From assembly GCA_017962605.1 (NCBI GenBank), contig JAGCUY010000117.1, positions 1 through 53,512 on the forward strand: 53,512 bases of DNA, read 5' to 3'. This document shows positions 31,667 through 39,705 of the stretch, piece after piece. The notes under the pieces were generated by a model that was given only the letters and a program-made list of their open reading frames with translations, searched no databases and was not told the DNA's origin. Every line of letters starts with the position of its first letter. The first letter of the stretch is position 1. The stretch is from Kiritimatiellia bacterium (lineage in GTDB: Bacteria; Verrucomicrobiota; Kiritimatiellia; RFP12; JAAYLN01). Position numbers and translations under genes: made by a program.

Positions 31667-33604
31667 CTAGAACCAGAGCGAGAAGAAGTTGTCCGGGTCG
31701 TCGATGCACGATACGGACCAGAAGTCGGCGACGGGGATCTCGCGCCGCACATATTCGCAGCCGGACTTGCCATGCTCCAGATAGAGCGTCCAGGCCCCCC
31801 AGGGCGCGGCGTTTTTCGCCAGGCGTTTCTCCGGCAAGGCGGTGAGGCACCATCCGCGCTGGCGGTTTACGGAGTTGAAGTCAAGCGTCTCTTCGCGCGA
31901 CGTTCCGGCTAGGCGCCCCTTGGCGAGGACGAGCGGGCCGCGCATGACGGTCGCCGCCGGCGTCCGGCGCGCGAGGCCCTCCATTTCGGGCGTGTACCAG
32001 GTCATGAATTGCTTGGTGTAGCCCTTGGGCTTCTGCGTGTCGAGGTCCGTCACGGTGTCGATTTCCTCGGGGCCTTCGGCGGCGGAGTCGATGAGGCGGG
32101 GCGTCATTTCCATGAACAGGGCGAAGGTGTGTTCCCCGGCGGCGACCGGCAGGGAGACGCGCCCGCCCTCCGGCTTCGTCGCCACGCCGTCGACCACAAT
32201 CTCCTTGGCCCAGGCGGGGACGCGCAGCCGGAGAGTGCCGGCGCGCTCCGCGACGATGCGCAGCCTGAAGTTCTCGGAAATCGGGTAGTTCCCGCGAAGC
32301 TCGATCTTCGCGCCCGGAAGGGCGATGTTGGCGTCGGAGAAGAAGTTCACCTCCCATGCGCCGTCGGCGGCCGTGGCGGCGACGGTTTCCGCCCAGTCGA
32401 AGAAGGTGCGGAGCATGTTGTCGGGGCAGCACTGGTGGAGGGTCATGCCCGTCTGCGCCGGCGCGGCGACGTGGCGCGTGCCGTGCGAGCGGATGATGTG
32501 CGCGCCCCATGAGCCATCGGGCGACACTCCGGCCAGGAAGGCGTTGTAGAAGGCCTCCTCGATGGCGTCGAGGTATTTTGTTTCGCCGGTGAGGAGCCAC
32601 AGCTCGCGGGAGAGGCGGATCCAGTGCACGACGTCGCAGAGTTCGGTCATGCCGTTCACGCGGCGCCGCGCCCCGAGGAAGTGGTCGAAGTAGCCGGCGG
32701 AGCGCATGGGGTTCAGCTCCTCGTCGTAGAGGTGGTTCCAGAAGGCGACGACCGCGTCGAGGGCGCGCCTGTCGCCCGTGAGGCGGTGCCAGTCGGCCAC
32801 GCCCTCGAAGTAGCTCATCAGCTCGTATGCCTTCGAGAGGTGCATGGGCTTCCGGAACCAGGAGGCTACGGGGCGATCTGATAGCGCGTCGAAGATGAGG
32901 TTCATCGCCGGCTTCGGCCCCTCGGACACGTCCGTGGCGCGGACGGCGGCCTCGGCGAGTTCGCGGTATTCGGCCTTGGGGACGAGGCGGTATAGCTCGA
33001 TAAGCGGGCGGAGGATCGAGAGCGACGATATTCCGGCCCATGAGCCGGTGTCGCCGAGGGCGACCCCGAGGCGGCGCAGCTGCGCGACGAGGTGGTCTCC
33101 CATCTTCTCTGCGGCGCGCAGGCACAGTTCGTCGCCCGTCGCGCGGTGGAGCTCCACCAGCGCCCAGAGGGTGTATTTGCGGCCCCAGATGTTGAAGCAC
33201 CAGTGCTGCTCGAAGTCGGGCGACTCCGGGTGCTGGCGCAGCAGGTCCTCCTGTGCGTATGTTGAGAGGTAGCCGTTCGGGCGCTGGTGTGCCTCGATGA
33301 AGCGGTGGGCCTTGTCGAGACACCATGCGGCGTGGGCGGCGTCGCGCGTGTGGCGGATTGCGCCCGCGTGGCAGAGCATCGTCTTGCCCCAGTATTCGTT
33401 CTGCCAGCCGGCGCCCTTGCCACCGTCGGGGGAGTCGTCCCAGTGAGTCGAGAAGGAGTTCTCGGCCTCGTCGTAAACTGGCCCCATGGCGTGGTCGGAG
33501 AAAACCCGCGAGTCTAGCATGCGGTCGAACATCTCCCCGGTGCGGCCGAGCAGATGCACGTCGCCGCCAAGCGGTGAAATTGCTTTGTCGGAAATCGAAT
33601 TCAT
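31667..33604 (-). CDS. GH127-family (DUF1680) glycoside hydrolase
   Basis: 645 residues from ATG 33604, chosen because AGGAAAGGAAC precedes it and it overlaps the previous stop as ATGA; the longer open frame upstream is not coding. '(alpha/alpha)6-barrel' features of beta-L-arabinofuranosidase-type proteins are visible: 'YWGKTMLCHAGAIRHT', 'RFIEAHQRPNGYLST', 'GVADWHRLTGD', and 'HQCCPDNMLRTFF' (~residue 395), in which the first Cys-Cys holds the catalytic/zinc cysteine of GH127. A beta-sandwich C-terminal half follows. No signal peptide, so it acts on imported oligosaccharides in the cytosol. In one operon with mannosylglucose phosphorylase. Exact sugar specificity is not certain. Confidence 0.75.
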   Translation of the reverse strand: MNSISDKAISPLGGDVHLLGRTGEMFDRMLDSRVFSDHAMGPVYDEAENSFSTHWDDSPDGGKGAGWQNEYWGKTMLCHAGAIRHTRDAAHAAWCLDKAHRFIEAHQRPNGYLSTYAQEDLLRQHPESPDFEQHWCFNIWGRKYTLWALVELHRATGDELCLRAAEKMGDHLVAQLRRLGVALGDTGSWAGISSLSILRPLIELYRLVPKAEYRELAEAAVRATDVSEGPKPAMNLIFDALSDRPVASWFRKPMHLSKAYELMSYFEGVADWHRLTGDRRALDAVVAFWNHLYDEELNPMRSAGYFDHFLGARRRVNGMTELCDVVHWIRLSRELWLLTGETKYLDAIEEAFYNAFLAGVSPDGSWGAHIIRSHGTRHVAAPAQTGMTLHQCCPDNMLRTFFDWAETVAATAADGAWEVNFFSDANIALPGAKIELRGNYPISENFRLRIVAERAGTLRLRVPAWAKEIVVDGVATKPEGGRVSLPVAAGEHTFALFMEMTPRLIDSAAEGPEEIDTVTDLDTQKPKGYTKQFMTWYTPEMEGLARRTPAATVMRGPLVLAKGRLAGTSREETLDFNSVNRQRGWCLTALPEKRLAKNAAPWGAWTLYLEHGKSGCEYVRREIPVADFWSVSCIDDPDNFFSLWF

Positions 33605-33753
33605 TTGAACAGTTCCTTTCCTGGACCGATTTCGCGGCTGGAGCCGTCGGGCGGACGAACCTCGGCGGCGCAGTCCTGCGGGACCTCGACCTCCATCTCG
33701 GCCCTGCCGCCAATGCGGCGCCAGGCGCATGAGAGCTTGCCGAAGGGGCCCAT
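33601..33753 (-). CDS. 50-residue ORF resembling a rhamnosidase C-terminal strand module
   Basis: ATG 33753 lies 2 nt after the stop of the phosphorylase gene and its TGA overlaps the GH127 ATG (ATGA), so it sits in the operon as a translated, coupled reading frame. It is beta-rich ('KLSCAWRRIGGRAEMEVEVP', 'CAAEVRPPDGSSREIGPGK'), a pattern like the end of the C-terminal beta-sandwich of GH78 alpha-L-rhamnosidases. It could be the remnant of a lost enzyme gene kept because it couples translation, or a small domain of its own. Confidence 0.45.
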   Translation of the reverse strand: MGPFGKLSCAWRRIGGRAEMEVEVPQDCAAEVRPPDGSSREIGPGKELFK

Positions 33754-33755
33754 GG

Positions 33756-34925
33756 TTAGAGCAGTCCCCTGTTGCGGCGGATGAGGTCGATGCGGTCTTC
33801 CACGGAGAGGCCGGTGCGGCCGCGGTCGGGCGGCGTGCCCAGGCACCAGTCGAGGAGGCGCTCGACGCTGCTCTCCGCCACGTGCAGGCGGGTGTCGGAG
33901 GATGCGTAGTAGAGCAGGATGCGGCCCGAGGGCTCGATTGTCCAGCCGTTGGAGAAGAGGACATTGGAGACGTCGCCTACGCGCTCGTCGTCGCGCGGGA
34001 CCATGACCGCGCCGCCGGGTGCGGCGATGACGCGGGCCGGGTCGTCGAGCGCGGTGAGGTAGAGGTAGAGGACGTAGCGCAGGCCGGCGGCGGTGCCGCG
34101 GACGCCGTGCGCTAGGTGGAGCCAGCCCTTCGCCGTCTTGATTGGCGCGGGCCCTTCGCCGTTCTTGACCTCCTTGATGGTGTGGTAGGCGCGGGCGTCG
34201 ATGATGCGCTGGTCGCCTACGGTCGCGTGGGCGATGTCGTCCACGAGCGCCCAGCCGATGCCGCCGCCGCTGCCGGCGTCGATGAAGCCGTCCTGCGGCC
34301 GCGTGTAGAGGGCGTATTTGCCGTCCACGAACTCTGGGTGCAGCACCACGTTGCGCTGCTGGCAGGCACATTCGAGGTCGGGCAGGCGCTCCCAGTTGTC
34401 GAGGTCCTTCGTGCGGGCGATTCCCGCGGCCGCGACGGCTGCGGAGAGGTCTTCGGGGTGCGCCGGGTCGTGTCGCTCGACGCAGAAGATGCCGTAGATC
34501 CAGCCGTCCTCGTGGGCGGTGAGGCGCATGTCGTAAACGTTGGTGGCGGGCTCGCCCCATTCGGGCATAGTGATTGGCTCGGGGCGGAAGCGGAAGTTGT
34601 CCACGCCGTTCTCGCTTTCGGCGACGGCGAAAAAGGATTTGCGGTCGGCGCCCTCGACGCGCGCGACGACGCAGTGGCGGCCGTTGAAGCGGATGGCGCC
34701 GGCGTTGAAGGCGGCCTCGATTCCGAGGCGCTCAAGCAGCAGCGGGTTGCGCTCGGGCGAGAGGTCGTAGCGCCAGTCAAGCGGAACGTGGTCGGCCGTC
34801 AGGACCGGGCGCTCGTAGCGGACGAATGCGCCGCCGTCGTCGAACAGCTGGGCGTTGGGGGTGGTGACGAGTTCTTCGTGGCGCGCGCGCATCGCGGCCA
34901 GGCGTGATTCAAAGGACTTTTTCAT
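33756..34925 (-). CDS. 4-O-beta-D-mannosyl-D-glucose phosphorylase (GH130)
   Basis: 389 residues, full length. The protein matches the GH130 subfamily of mannosylglucose phosphorylases along its whole length: '[18 protein letters not shown]', '[20 protein letters not shown]', '[19 protein letters not shown]', '[20 protein letters not shown]', '[20 protein letters not shown]', '[20 protein letters not shown]', '[19 protein letters not shown]', '[12 protein letters not shown]'. It splits mannosyl-glucose with phosphate to mannose 1-phosphate and glucose in the cytosol, usually in beta-mannan use. First gene of the leftward operon, with a TAGAAT box 12 nt upstream (34938-34943). Confidence 0.92.
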   Translation of the reverse strand: MKKSFESRLAAMRARHEELVTTPNAQLFDDGGAFVRYERPVLTADHVPLDWRYDLSPERNPLLLERLGIEAAFNAGAIRFNGRHCVVARVEGADRKSFFAVAESENGVDNFRFRPEPITMPEWGEPATNVYDMRLTAHEDGWIYGIFCVERHDPAHPEDLSAAVAAAGIARTKDLDNWERLPDLECACQQRNVVLHPEFVDGKYALYTRPQDGFIDAGSGGGIGWALVDDIAHATVGDQRIIDARAYHTIKEVKNGEGPAPIKTAKGWLHLAHGVRGTAAGLRYVLYLYLTALDDPARVIAAPGGAVMVPRDDERVGDVSNVLFSNGWTIEPSGRILLYYASSDTRLHVAESSVERLLDWCLGTPPDRGRTGLSVEDRIDLIRRNRGLL

Positions 34926-34937
34926 AATTTGGCTTCC

Positions 34938-34943
34938 ATTCTA
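34938..34943 (-). promoter_or_regulatory. -10 box of the glycosidase operon
   Basis: TAGAAT on the minus strand, 12 nt before the phosphorylase ATG, with a GGAAG ribosome site between. It lies in the 104-122 bp divergent gap shared with the rightward PQFADKC repeat gene. Confidence 0.45.
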
Positions 34944-34987
34944 TCAAATATGGTGACGGCCCGTTCAGTGAAAACGCTGATTTTTCC

Positions 34988-35022
34988 TTGTTTTTTTGCC
35001 GCCCCTTGTGATACCATGGTAT
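34988..35022 (+). promoter_or_regulatory. Promoter P1 with palindrome over the -10
   Basis: TTGTTT (34988-34993), 18 nt, TACCAT (35012-35017). The -10 lies in a perfect 12-bp palindrome, ATACCATGGTAT (35011-35022), which could be an operator. The same ~50-bp segment recurs before the gene at 37229 with the same spacing (37151-37180). Confidence 0.55.
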
Positions 35023-35047
35023 CCGTGCCATGAAAAGGGGAACGTTT

Positions 35048-36190
35048 ATGGACGATATGGAAGAACTGGAGCAACTGACCGGACACGACTGGACCAGGCG
35101 TTTGATTGAAGACCCATCGCTTGCGGACGGGTGCCCGTGGAGTGAACTTGATGGCGGGGACTGGGTCGATCTTCTCCGTGAGCGGCCCCAGTTCGCCGAC
35201 CGGTGCGACTGGGGTGAATTGCACGGCATGGACTGGATCGAACTGCTATCCAGGCAGCCGCAATTCGCGGACAAGTGCGACTGGGAGGAAATTCTAAACC
35301 TGGACTGGGAGGATTCTGATGGCGAAGACTGGGCCAAGCTGCTCAGAAAACAGCCGCAGTTTGCAGACAGGTTCCCGCTTGTGGCGCTAGGCGGCGCCGG
35401 ATGGTCCAGCCTCCTGCGTGAACAGCCGCAGTTCGCCAGCCAGTGCGAATGGGGGGATCTGGACGAGGTGGATTGGGCGTGGCTCCTTCAAAAGCAGCCG
35501 CAATTCGCGGACAAGTGCCCGTGGGGGGAGATGGATGGTTCCGCCTGGTCGCTGCTCTTGAAGGAGCAGACAAGTTTTGCGGACAAATGCCCTTGGGTAA
35601 TGCTCAACGGCGGCGACTGGTCGGGGCTTCTTCAAAGGCAGCCGCAGTTTGCCGGTAAATGCGATTGGTCTAAGTTGGGCGGCCTGGACTGGTCGCTGCT
35701 CCTGCGGGCACAGCCCCGGTTCGCCTGCAAGTGCGACTGGTCGAGGCTGAAAGGCGGGGACTGGGCAGACCTCTTGAAAGAGAAGCCGGAGTTTTCCGAA
35801 AAGTGCGACTGGGAGAAGCTGCGAGGCAGGGATTGGGCGAATCTTCTAGAGGCACAGCCGCAGTTTGCGGAGTTGTGCCCGTGGGAGAAGCTGGATGGAG
35901 ACAACTGGGCGGCCTTGCTTTCCTGCCAGCCGCAGTTCGCCGACAAGTGCGACTGGGACGCGATGGGCGGCGTCAACTGGGTTACGCTATATAATTACCA
36001 AGGACTTCGGCAGTTCCCGCAGTTCGCGGAAAAATGCTACTGGTCAAAGATGTGTGGCAGGAACTGGGCCATTCTTCTTCTAGCCCTGCCGCAGTTTTCC
36101 GACAAGTGCGACTGGGAGAAGCTGAAAGTCGAAGACTGGGCATTGCTATTGAAAAAGCGGCCCCAGTTTGCAAGATTCAAGCCTGAATGA
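35048..36190 (+). CDS. PQFADKCDW tandem-repeat protein
   Basis: 380 residues from ATG 35048 (AAAAGGGG 7 nt upstream; an in-frame ATG at 35030 lacks a site). The whole protein is about 15 copies of a 24-residue unit of the form (G)xDWxxLLxxQPQFADKCDWxxLxG. It has no signal peptide or enzyme motif. Regular Trp, Leu, Pro and Cys suggest a helical solenoid or other repeat scaffold for protein binding. Related units occur in the gene at 37957 and inside the AlbA_2-STAND protein (near residue 720). I do not know a function for this repeat. Confidence 0.75.
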   Translation: MDDMEELEQLTGHDWTRRLIEDPSLADGCPWSELDGGDWVDLLRERPQFADRCDWGELHGMDWIELLSRQPQFADKCDWEEILNLDWEDSDGEDWAKLLRKQPQFADRFPLVALGGAGWSSLLREQPQFASQCEWGDLDEVDWAWLLQKQPQFADKCPWGEMDGSAWSLLLKEQTSFADKCPWVMLNGGDWSGLLQRQPQFAGKCDWSKLGGLDWSLLLRAQPRFACKCDWSRLKGGDWADLLKEKPEFSEKCDWEKLRGRDWANLLEAQPQFAELCPWEKLDGDNWAALLSCQPQFADKCDWDAMGGVNWVTLYNYQGLRQFPQFAEKCYWSKMCGRNWAILLLALPQFSDKCDWEKLKVEDWALLLKKRPQFARFKPE

Positions 36191-36314
36191 AGCCCTACTA
36201 CGGAAACCATTCCTTCAATTGCAAAAACATTTTTCCCGCGAAAAACCCTTGATTTTCAACTTGCGCTTTGCTAAACTTAATCCCGCGCTTTCAAATTAAC
36301 CATTTTTAACCACC
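36105..36314 (+). repeat. Duplicated segment (copy A) spanning gene end and promoter P2
   Basis: The last ~85 bp of the repeat gene and the ~125 bp after it are closely similar to 38119-38334 (copy B). The copy includes the shared C-terminus 'KKRPQFARFKP', the CCCGCGAAAAACCC stretch, promoter P2 and the TTCAAATTAACCATTTTTAA stretch. Similarity ends where the two different cargo genes begin. Confidence 0.75.
36249..36277 (+). promoter_or_regulatory. Promoter P2 (copy A)
   Basis: TTGATT (36249-36254), 17 nt, TAAACT (36272-36277). Duplicated with better -35 (TTGACT) at 38270-38298. It drives the AT-rich gene at 36361. Confidence 0.6.
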
Positions 36315-36360
36315 CTTCCCGCCGCGAAGGAGCGGGGGACAACGATAAGGAGACAAAAAG

Positions 36361-37008
36361 ATGAGAATCAGGAATAATCCTCCACAAACTCCATCACCTG
36401 ATCAAGTCAGAATGTATCTTCAGCAATGGGAATCCAATGTTCCCCAGATAGGCGTTGGCAATTATTATGATCAAGAGGTTGCCGTTTCTAAATTATTCAA
36501 ACAATATCCCAATAATACGGAACATTGGCAAATTCTCCTCAAGGTCACGGTACTTAACACTTTTTACAGTACAAGCATCTATGATGTCAACGCTGTTGCT
36601 AGACACATAGGGCAAATTCGCGATATAGACTCAAGACTTAAGGAAGGTGATGAGAACCTGGTTGAGGAAATCCAATGTGTTACCGTTGGCAGAGGAGATA
36701 AGCAGAGAGGTTTAATATTTTATTCTTTCGCAACTAAGTATTGCAGTCACCATAATCCGGAAGCTTTCCCAATATACGATAGTTTCGTAGATGAGCTTCT
36801 TTGGTTTTTTAGTGGTAAGGACAAGCGTAATATGGCGAAGAATATTAAAAAAATGACGTCTCTTACTACGAGGGGAAGTTTAAAGGATTATTCCACTTTT
36901 AAAAAAGTAGTTGAAGAATTTCAACAAAGGTATAATCTCATGGAATTTACTTTCAAAGAACTTGACAAATACATGTGGCTTCTGGGGAAGAAGACTTTTG
37001 TAAGGTAA
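36361..37008 (+). CDS. Unknown AT-rich cargo gene
   Basis: 215 residues; AAGGAG lies 10 nt before the ATG. All-helical appearance, with 'LLKVTVLNTFYSTSIYDVNA' near residue 60-80 and 'FYSFATKYCSHHNPEAFPIY' then 'DSFVDELLWFF' near 121-151. This pattern recalls helical DNA-glycosylase-like hypothetical proteins of defence islands, but I cannot name a family. The gene is much richer in A/T (AAA, ATT, TTT codons) than its neighbours, a sign of recent transfer. It follows promoter P2 of the first repeat unit as its cargo. Confidence 0.6.
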   Translation: MRIRNNPPQTPSPDQVRMYLQQWESNVPQIGVGNYYDQEVAVSKLFKQYPNNTEHWQILLKVTVLNTFYSTSIYDVNAVARHIGQIRDIDSRLKEGDENLVEEIQCVTVGRGDKQRGLIFYSFATKYCSHHNPEAFPIYDSFVDELLWFFSGKDKRNMAKNIKKMTSLTTRGSLKDYSTFKKVVEEFQQRYNLMEFTFKELDKYMWLLGKKTFVR

Positions 37009-37150
37009 GCTCGCAAAGCGGGGCGTCCGTGCCGGGAAGCGGTTCTGGAGCTGCACCGGCTACCCGGAATGTGATGGAACAAGGCCCCTCGACTAACCCC
37101 GAAACCCGGCTCCCGCCGCAAGAAACTTTTTCTTTTCCACGAACTTTTCC

Positions 37151-37180
37151 TTGTTTTTCCGTTGTCGCTTGTGTTATCAT
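37151..37180 (+). promoter_or_regulatory. Promoter P1 (second copy)
   Basis: TTGTTT (37151-37156), 18 nt, TATCAT (37175-37180). The segment 37143-37193 is homologous to 34980-35029. The 12-bp palindrome of the first copy is imperfect here. Bases 37009-37142 before it hold no gene I can support. Confidence 0.55.
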
Positions 37181-37228
37181 AGTATCCGTTGCCGCGAAAT
37201 AGGTCGTGCAACAAGGAGCTAAAACACA

Positions 37229-37864
37229 ATGGAAAACATGGAAATCAGAATAAGCAAAAAACTAGCATGGAAAATTGTGAGCGGAGGTCAGACTGGCGTT
37301 GACCGCGCCGGCCTTGTCGCTGCCATGTCGCAGGGAATCCCTTTCGGGGGCTGGGTTCCGAAGGGGCGCATTGCAGAGGACGGCGTCGTGCCTCCAGAAT
37401 TTTACGCCATGAGGGAATGGCCAAAGAGCGGCTACCGCGCCCGGACGAGGGCGAATGTCGTTGATTCCGACGCTACTTTGATTCTAGCGGATGTTCTCCC
37501 GATTTCAACTGGGACGGCGCTCACAGCCAAGTTCGCGGTGGAAGTCGGGCGGCCATTCAAGATCGTCCGCCTAGGAGACGCCGATGCTGTTTCGCAAATC
37601 CGCAACTGGATGCATTCCCTGGAGAATAGCATCCTTCAAGAAAACTACGGACAAATCGTCCTGAACGTCGCCGGTCCCCGCGAGTCACGTTCGCCTGGAA
37701 TCTTCGAACGGGCGAAGCGTGTGCTGACGGAAGTTTTCGCCGACTTCCGCGAAAGCGAAGACGACGGCATCTACGCGCGGCTTGCGGCGGATGACAATGA
37801 ATTCGGCCGTATGGCCGCCGAAAGCGCTGAGACCCCTGAATCTTACAACGCCAGCGGCGATTGA
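37229..37864 (+). CDS. SLOG-type putative molybdenum-carrier family protein
   Basis: 211 residues; AAGGAG lies 9 nt before the ATG. 'KIVSGGQTGVDRAGLVAAMS' near residue 13-32, 'IPFGGWVPKGRIAEDG' and 'RTRANVVDSDATLILAD' are the Rossmann-like nucleotide/ligand loop of the putative molybdenum-carrier (MoCo_carrier) branch of the LOG/SLOG superfamily. 'STGTALTAKFAVEVGRPF' is the second loop. Family members are seen as ligand sensors in conflict systems; binding of a nucleotide-like molecule is the inference. It is followed 92 nt later by a small PQFADKC repeat gene. Confidence 0.8.
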   Translation: MENMEIRISKKLAWKIVSGGQTGVDRAGLVAAMSQGIPFGGWVPKGRIAEDGVVPPEFYAMREWPKSGYRARTRANVVDSDATLILADVLPISTGTALTAKFAVEVGRPFKIVRLGDADAVSQIRNWMHSLENSILQENYGQIVLNVAGPRESRSPGIFERAKRVLTEVFADFRESEDDGIYARLAADDNEFGRMAAESAETPESYNASGD

Positions 37865-37956
37865 GGCGGGAAGGACACTTTCTTTGACAGGATTGACAGA
37901 ATTTACAGGATTGAAGCCGAAAAATCATTGGAGAATTGAATTTAAGGAAAACAACA

Positions 37957-38205
37957 ATGAATGACGACAACGAAAACCCTGTTTATGGGGAAACGGAGGG
38001 CGAGGCGTGGTCGGAACTGCTGGTGGAGAAGCCCGAGTTCGCCGACCGGTGTCCGTGGGAGACTCTTGACGGCGGCGACTGGTCGAAGCTGCTGCGGGCG
38101 CGGCCGCAGTTTTCCGACAAGTGCGACTGGGAGAAGCTGGACGGCAAAGACTGGTCATTGCTTTTGAAAAAGCGACCCCAGTTCGCAAGATTCAAGCCGG
38201 AATGA
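37957..38205 (+). CDS. Short PQFADKCDW repeat protein
   Basis: 82 residues from ATG 37957 (TAAGGAAAAC upstream). It contains three units of the same 24-residue repeat as the 380-residue protein at 35048 ('AWSELLVEKPEFADRCPWE', 'DWSKLLRARPQFSDKCDWE', 'DWSLLLKKRPQFARFKPE') and shares its exact C-terminal ending. It is likely a shortened or founder copy in the second homologous unit. Confidence 0.7.
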   Translation: MNDDNENPVYGETEGEAWSELLVEKPEFADRCPWETLDGGDWSKLLRARPQFSDKCDWEKLDGKDWSLLLKKRPQFARFKPE

Positions 38206-38334
38206 AGCCCTCCTGCGACAAGCATTCCTCCAGCTGCTAAAAAAAGATTTCTTTCCCGCGAAAAACCCCTTGACTTTCAATTTGCGCTTTGCTAAACTAA
38301 ATCCCGCGATTTCAAATTAACCATTTTTAACCAC
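38119..38334 (+). repeat. Duplicated segment (copy B)
   Basis: Homologous to 36105-36314: the end of the repeat gene plus the downstream promoter region, diverging where the next gene's leader starts. Together with the P1 copies it shows that two promoter-repeat-gene-promoter units arose by duplication. Confidence 0.75.
38270..38298 (+). promoter_or_regulatory. Promoter P2 (copy B)
   Basis: TTGACT (38270-38275), 17 nt, TAAACT (38293-38298). It drives the DUF6361-PLD-helicase operon, unless the TATACT box near 38405 is used. Confidence 0.6.
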
Positions 38335-38469
38335 CACCAGCCCTGCCGCTGCGAAAGAATCAATCACTTTAAGGAACATTTTCATTGCACAAGTGCTTAG
38401 TATCTATACTGCATACGCCTAAAACCTTGTTTTTACGAAGTGGCAGGCAGTTTCTGGGAGATTATACGT

Positions 38470-39705
38470 ATGGAGCAATCATTTCAATTAGGTTTTGTTC
38501 ATTTTGACCGCAAGGACCAAGATAGATACTTGGCCGTTCTCAAACAGCTTGCTGACGAGGGGGCAATAGATGAGCTTGGCGTTGGTCGGATTCGCGATTA
38601 CTATTCCAACCTGTTATTTCCTGGCATGTCCGTCTTGCAACAGCATGCCAAGTATTTTGTCGTTCTACCGCTTCTTTTCAAGGAAGCCGTGAAAGCGAAG
38701 GGTGGCTATCACACCCCTTCTGATGTGCAATCAAAGATTCGCAGCCTTGAGATAGTGCTCACGAAGCGGCTTTGCGAGGCGTGTCCTGGAGACGGGGGCA
38801 TTACCGGGAGCGACAGCGAAGCGGTCATAAACGAGAATGGCAAGGGAGAGTATGTCAAGTACGATCCCTTGTACATTTATCGGTCTGGCTTGAAAAGTTT
38901 CGATATCTTGCTGAACGAAAATATTGAAGATGCCATAACTGAGGCTTCAGATTTGTTTCGCAAACGTCCCGTAAAACTCTCCGCGTCCGATAACGAGCAA
39001 GGCGATTCTGAGGACGAGGAGGCATTGATGCCCTTCTGTCGCTGCCCTGAAAAAGAATATGATTGGGAAAAGAAATGTTCGCTGGACCTGACTCGGAAAG
39101 AAGCACAGTTTTTACGTGACCACATACTTAACTCGGACAAGTGCAAGGGATCTCTTCTTCATCATATCCTTGAAAAAGGGATTCTCGTCTCAGGATTTGA
39201 AACATTCGATTCGTTTTTGACGGGAAATGGCGAATCTCTTCCCGAAGACCTGAAAAGAGAAGCGCAACTGGCGTCCTATTTCTCCGATTTGCTGGATGGG
39301 CTGTATTACTGCTACAACTGGCTGTTCAGCGGAAAAACGGATGAGAAAATGTGGGACCAATTCCTGAAATGGACGAAGGACACGTTCCATCCAAAATGCA
39401 CAGGCATGAGGAATTCTCTCCAAGTGCCTTTCCCCCATCGTTTACAAGAGTTCAACGATGATGGTTCAAAATCGTTCTGCGATTCTGCAATTGAATTGAT
39501 ACGTCAGGAAGAGTGGAACGGACTTGAGAGGCTGATTGTTGGGAGGGAGCAGCAATGCAAAAAAAGAGGTTCTCGCTGGAAAATCGAGAACAATCAATAC
39601 ACATATAATCCTAAGAAACCCATTCACGACTTCAAGGTGGATTTTAGATGGAAAACAGTGCGCACGATCGTAGGTGAAATTCAGGAGGGGTTGGACCATG
39701 AGTAG
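38470..39705 (+). CDS. DUF6361-family protein
   Basis: 411 residues from ATG 38470 (GGGAG 10 nt upstream); the GTG at 38440 is a less likely start. The N-terminus has the DUF6361 signature: 'LGFVHFDRKDQDRYLAVLKQ', 'IDELGVGRIRDYYSNLLFPG', 'MSVLQQHAKYFVVLPLLFKE'. No catalytic motif is visible; the middle contains Asp/Glu-rich and Cys-containing loops ('FCRCPEKEYDWEKKC'). Its stop overlaps the PLD start by 8 nt. It is the first of three coupled genes with a nuclease and a helicase, so a DNA-recognition or structural part of a defence complex is likely. Confidence 0.8.
   Translation: MEQSFQLGFVHFDRKDQDRYLAVLKQLADEGAIDELGVGRIRDYYSNLLFPGMSVLQQHAKYFVVLPLLFKEAVKAKGGYHTPSDVQSKIRSLEIVLTKRLCEACPGDGGITGSDSEAVINENGKGEYVKYDPLYIYRSGLKSFDILLNENIEDAITEASDLFRKRPVKLSASDNEQGDSEDEEALMPFCRCPEKEYDWEKKCSLDLTRKEAQFLRDHILNSDKCKGSLLHHILEKGILVSGFETFDSFLTGNGESLPEDLKREAQLASYFSDLLDGLYYCYNWLFSGKTDEKMWDQFLKWTKDTFHPKCTGMRNSLQVPFPHRLQEFNDDGSKSFCDSAIELIRQEEWNGLERLIVGREQQCKKRGSRWKIENNQYTYNPKKPIHDFKVDFRWKTVRTIVGEIQEGLDHE

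Noticed and set aside
36975..37202. 75-codon ORF after the AT-rich gene
   Set aside because: Starts inside the preceding gene, runs through promoter P1 and has low-complexity Pro/Ser/Gly sequence.
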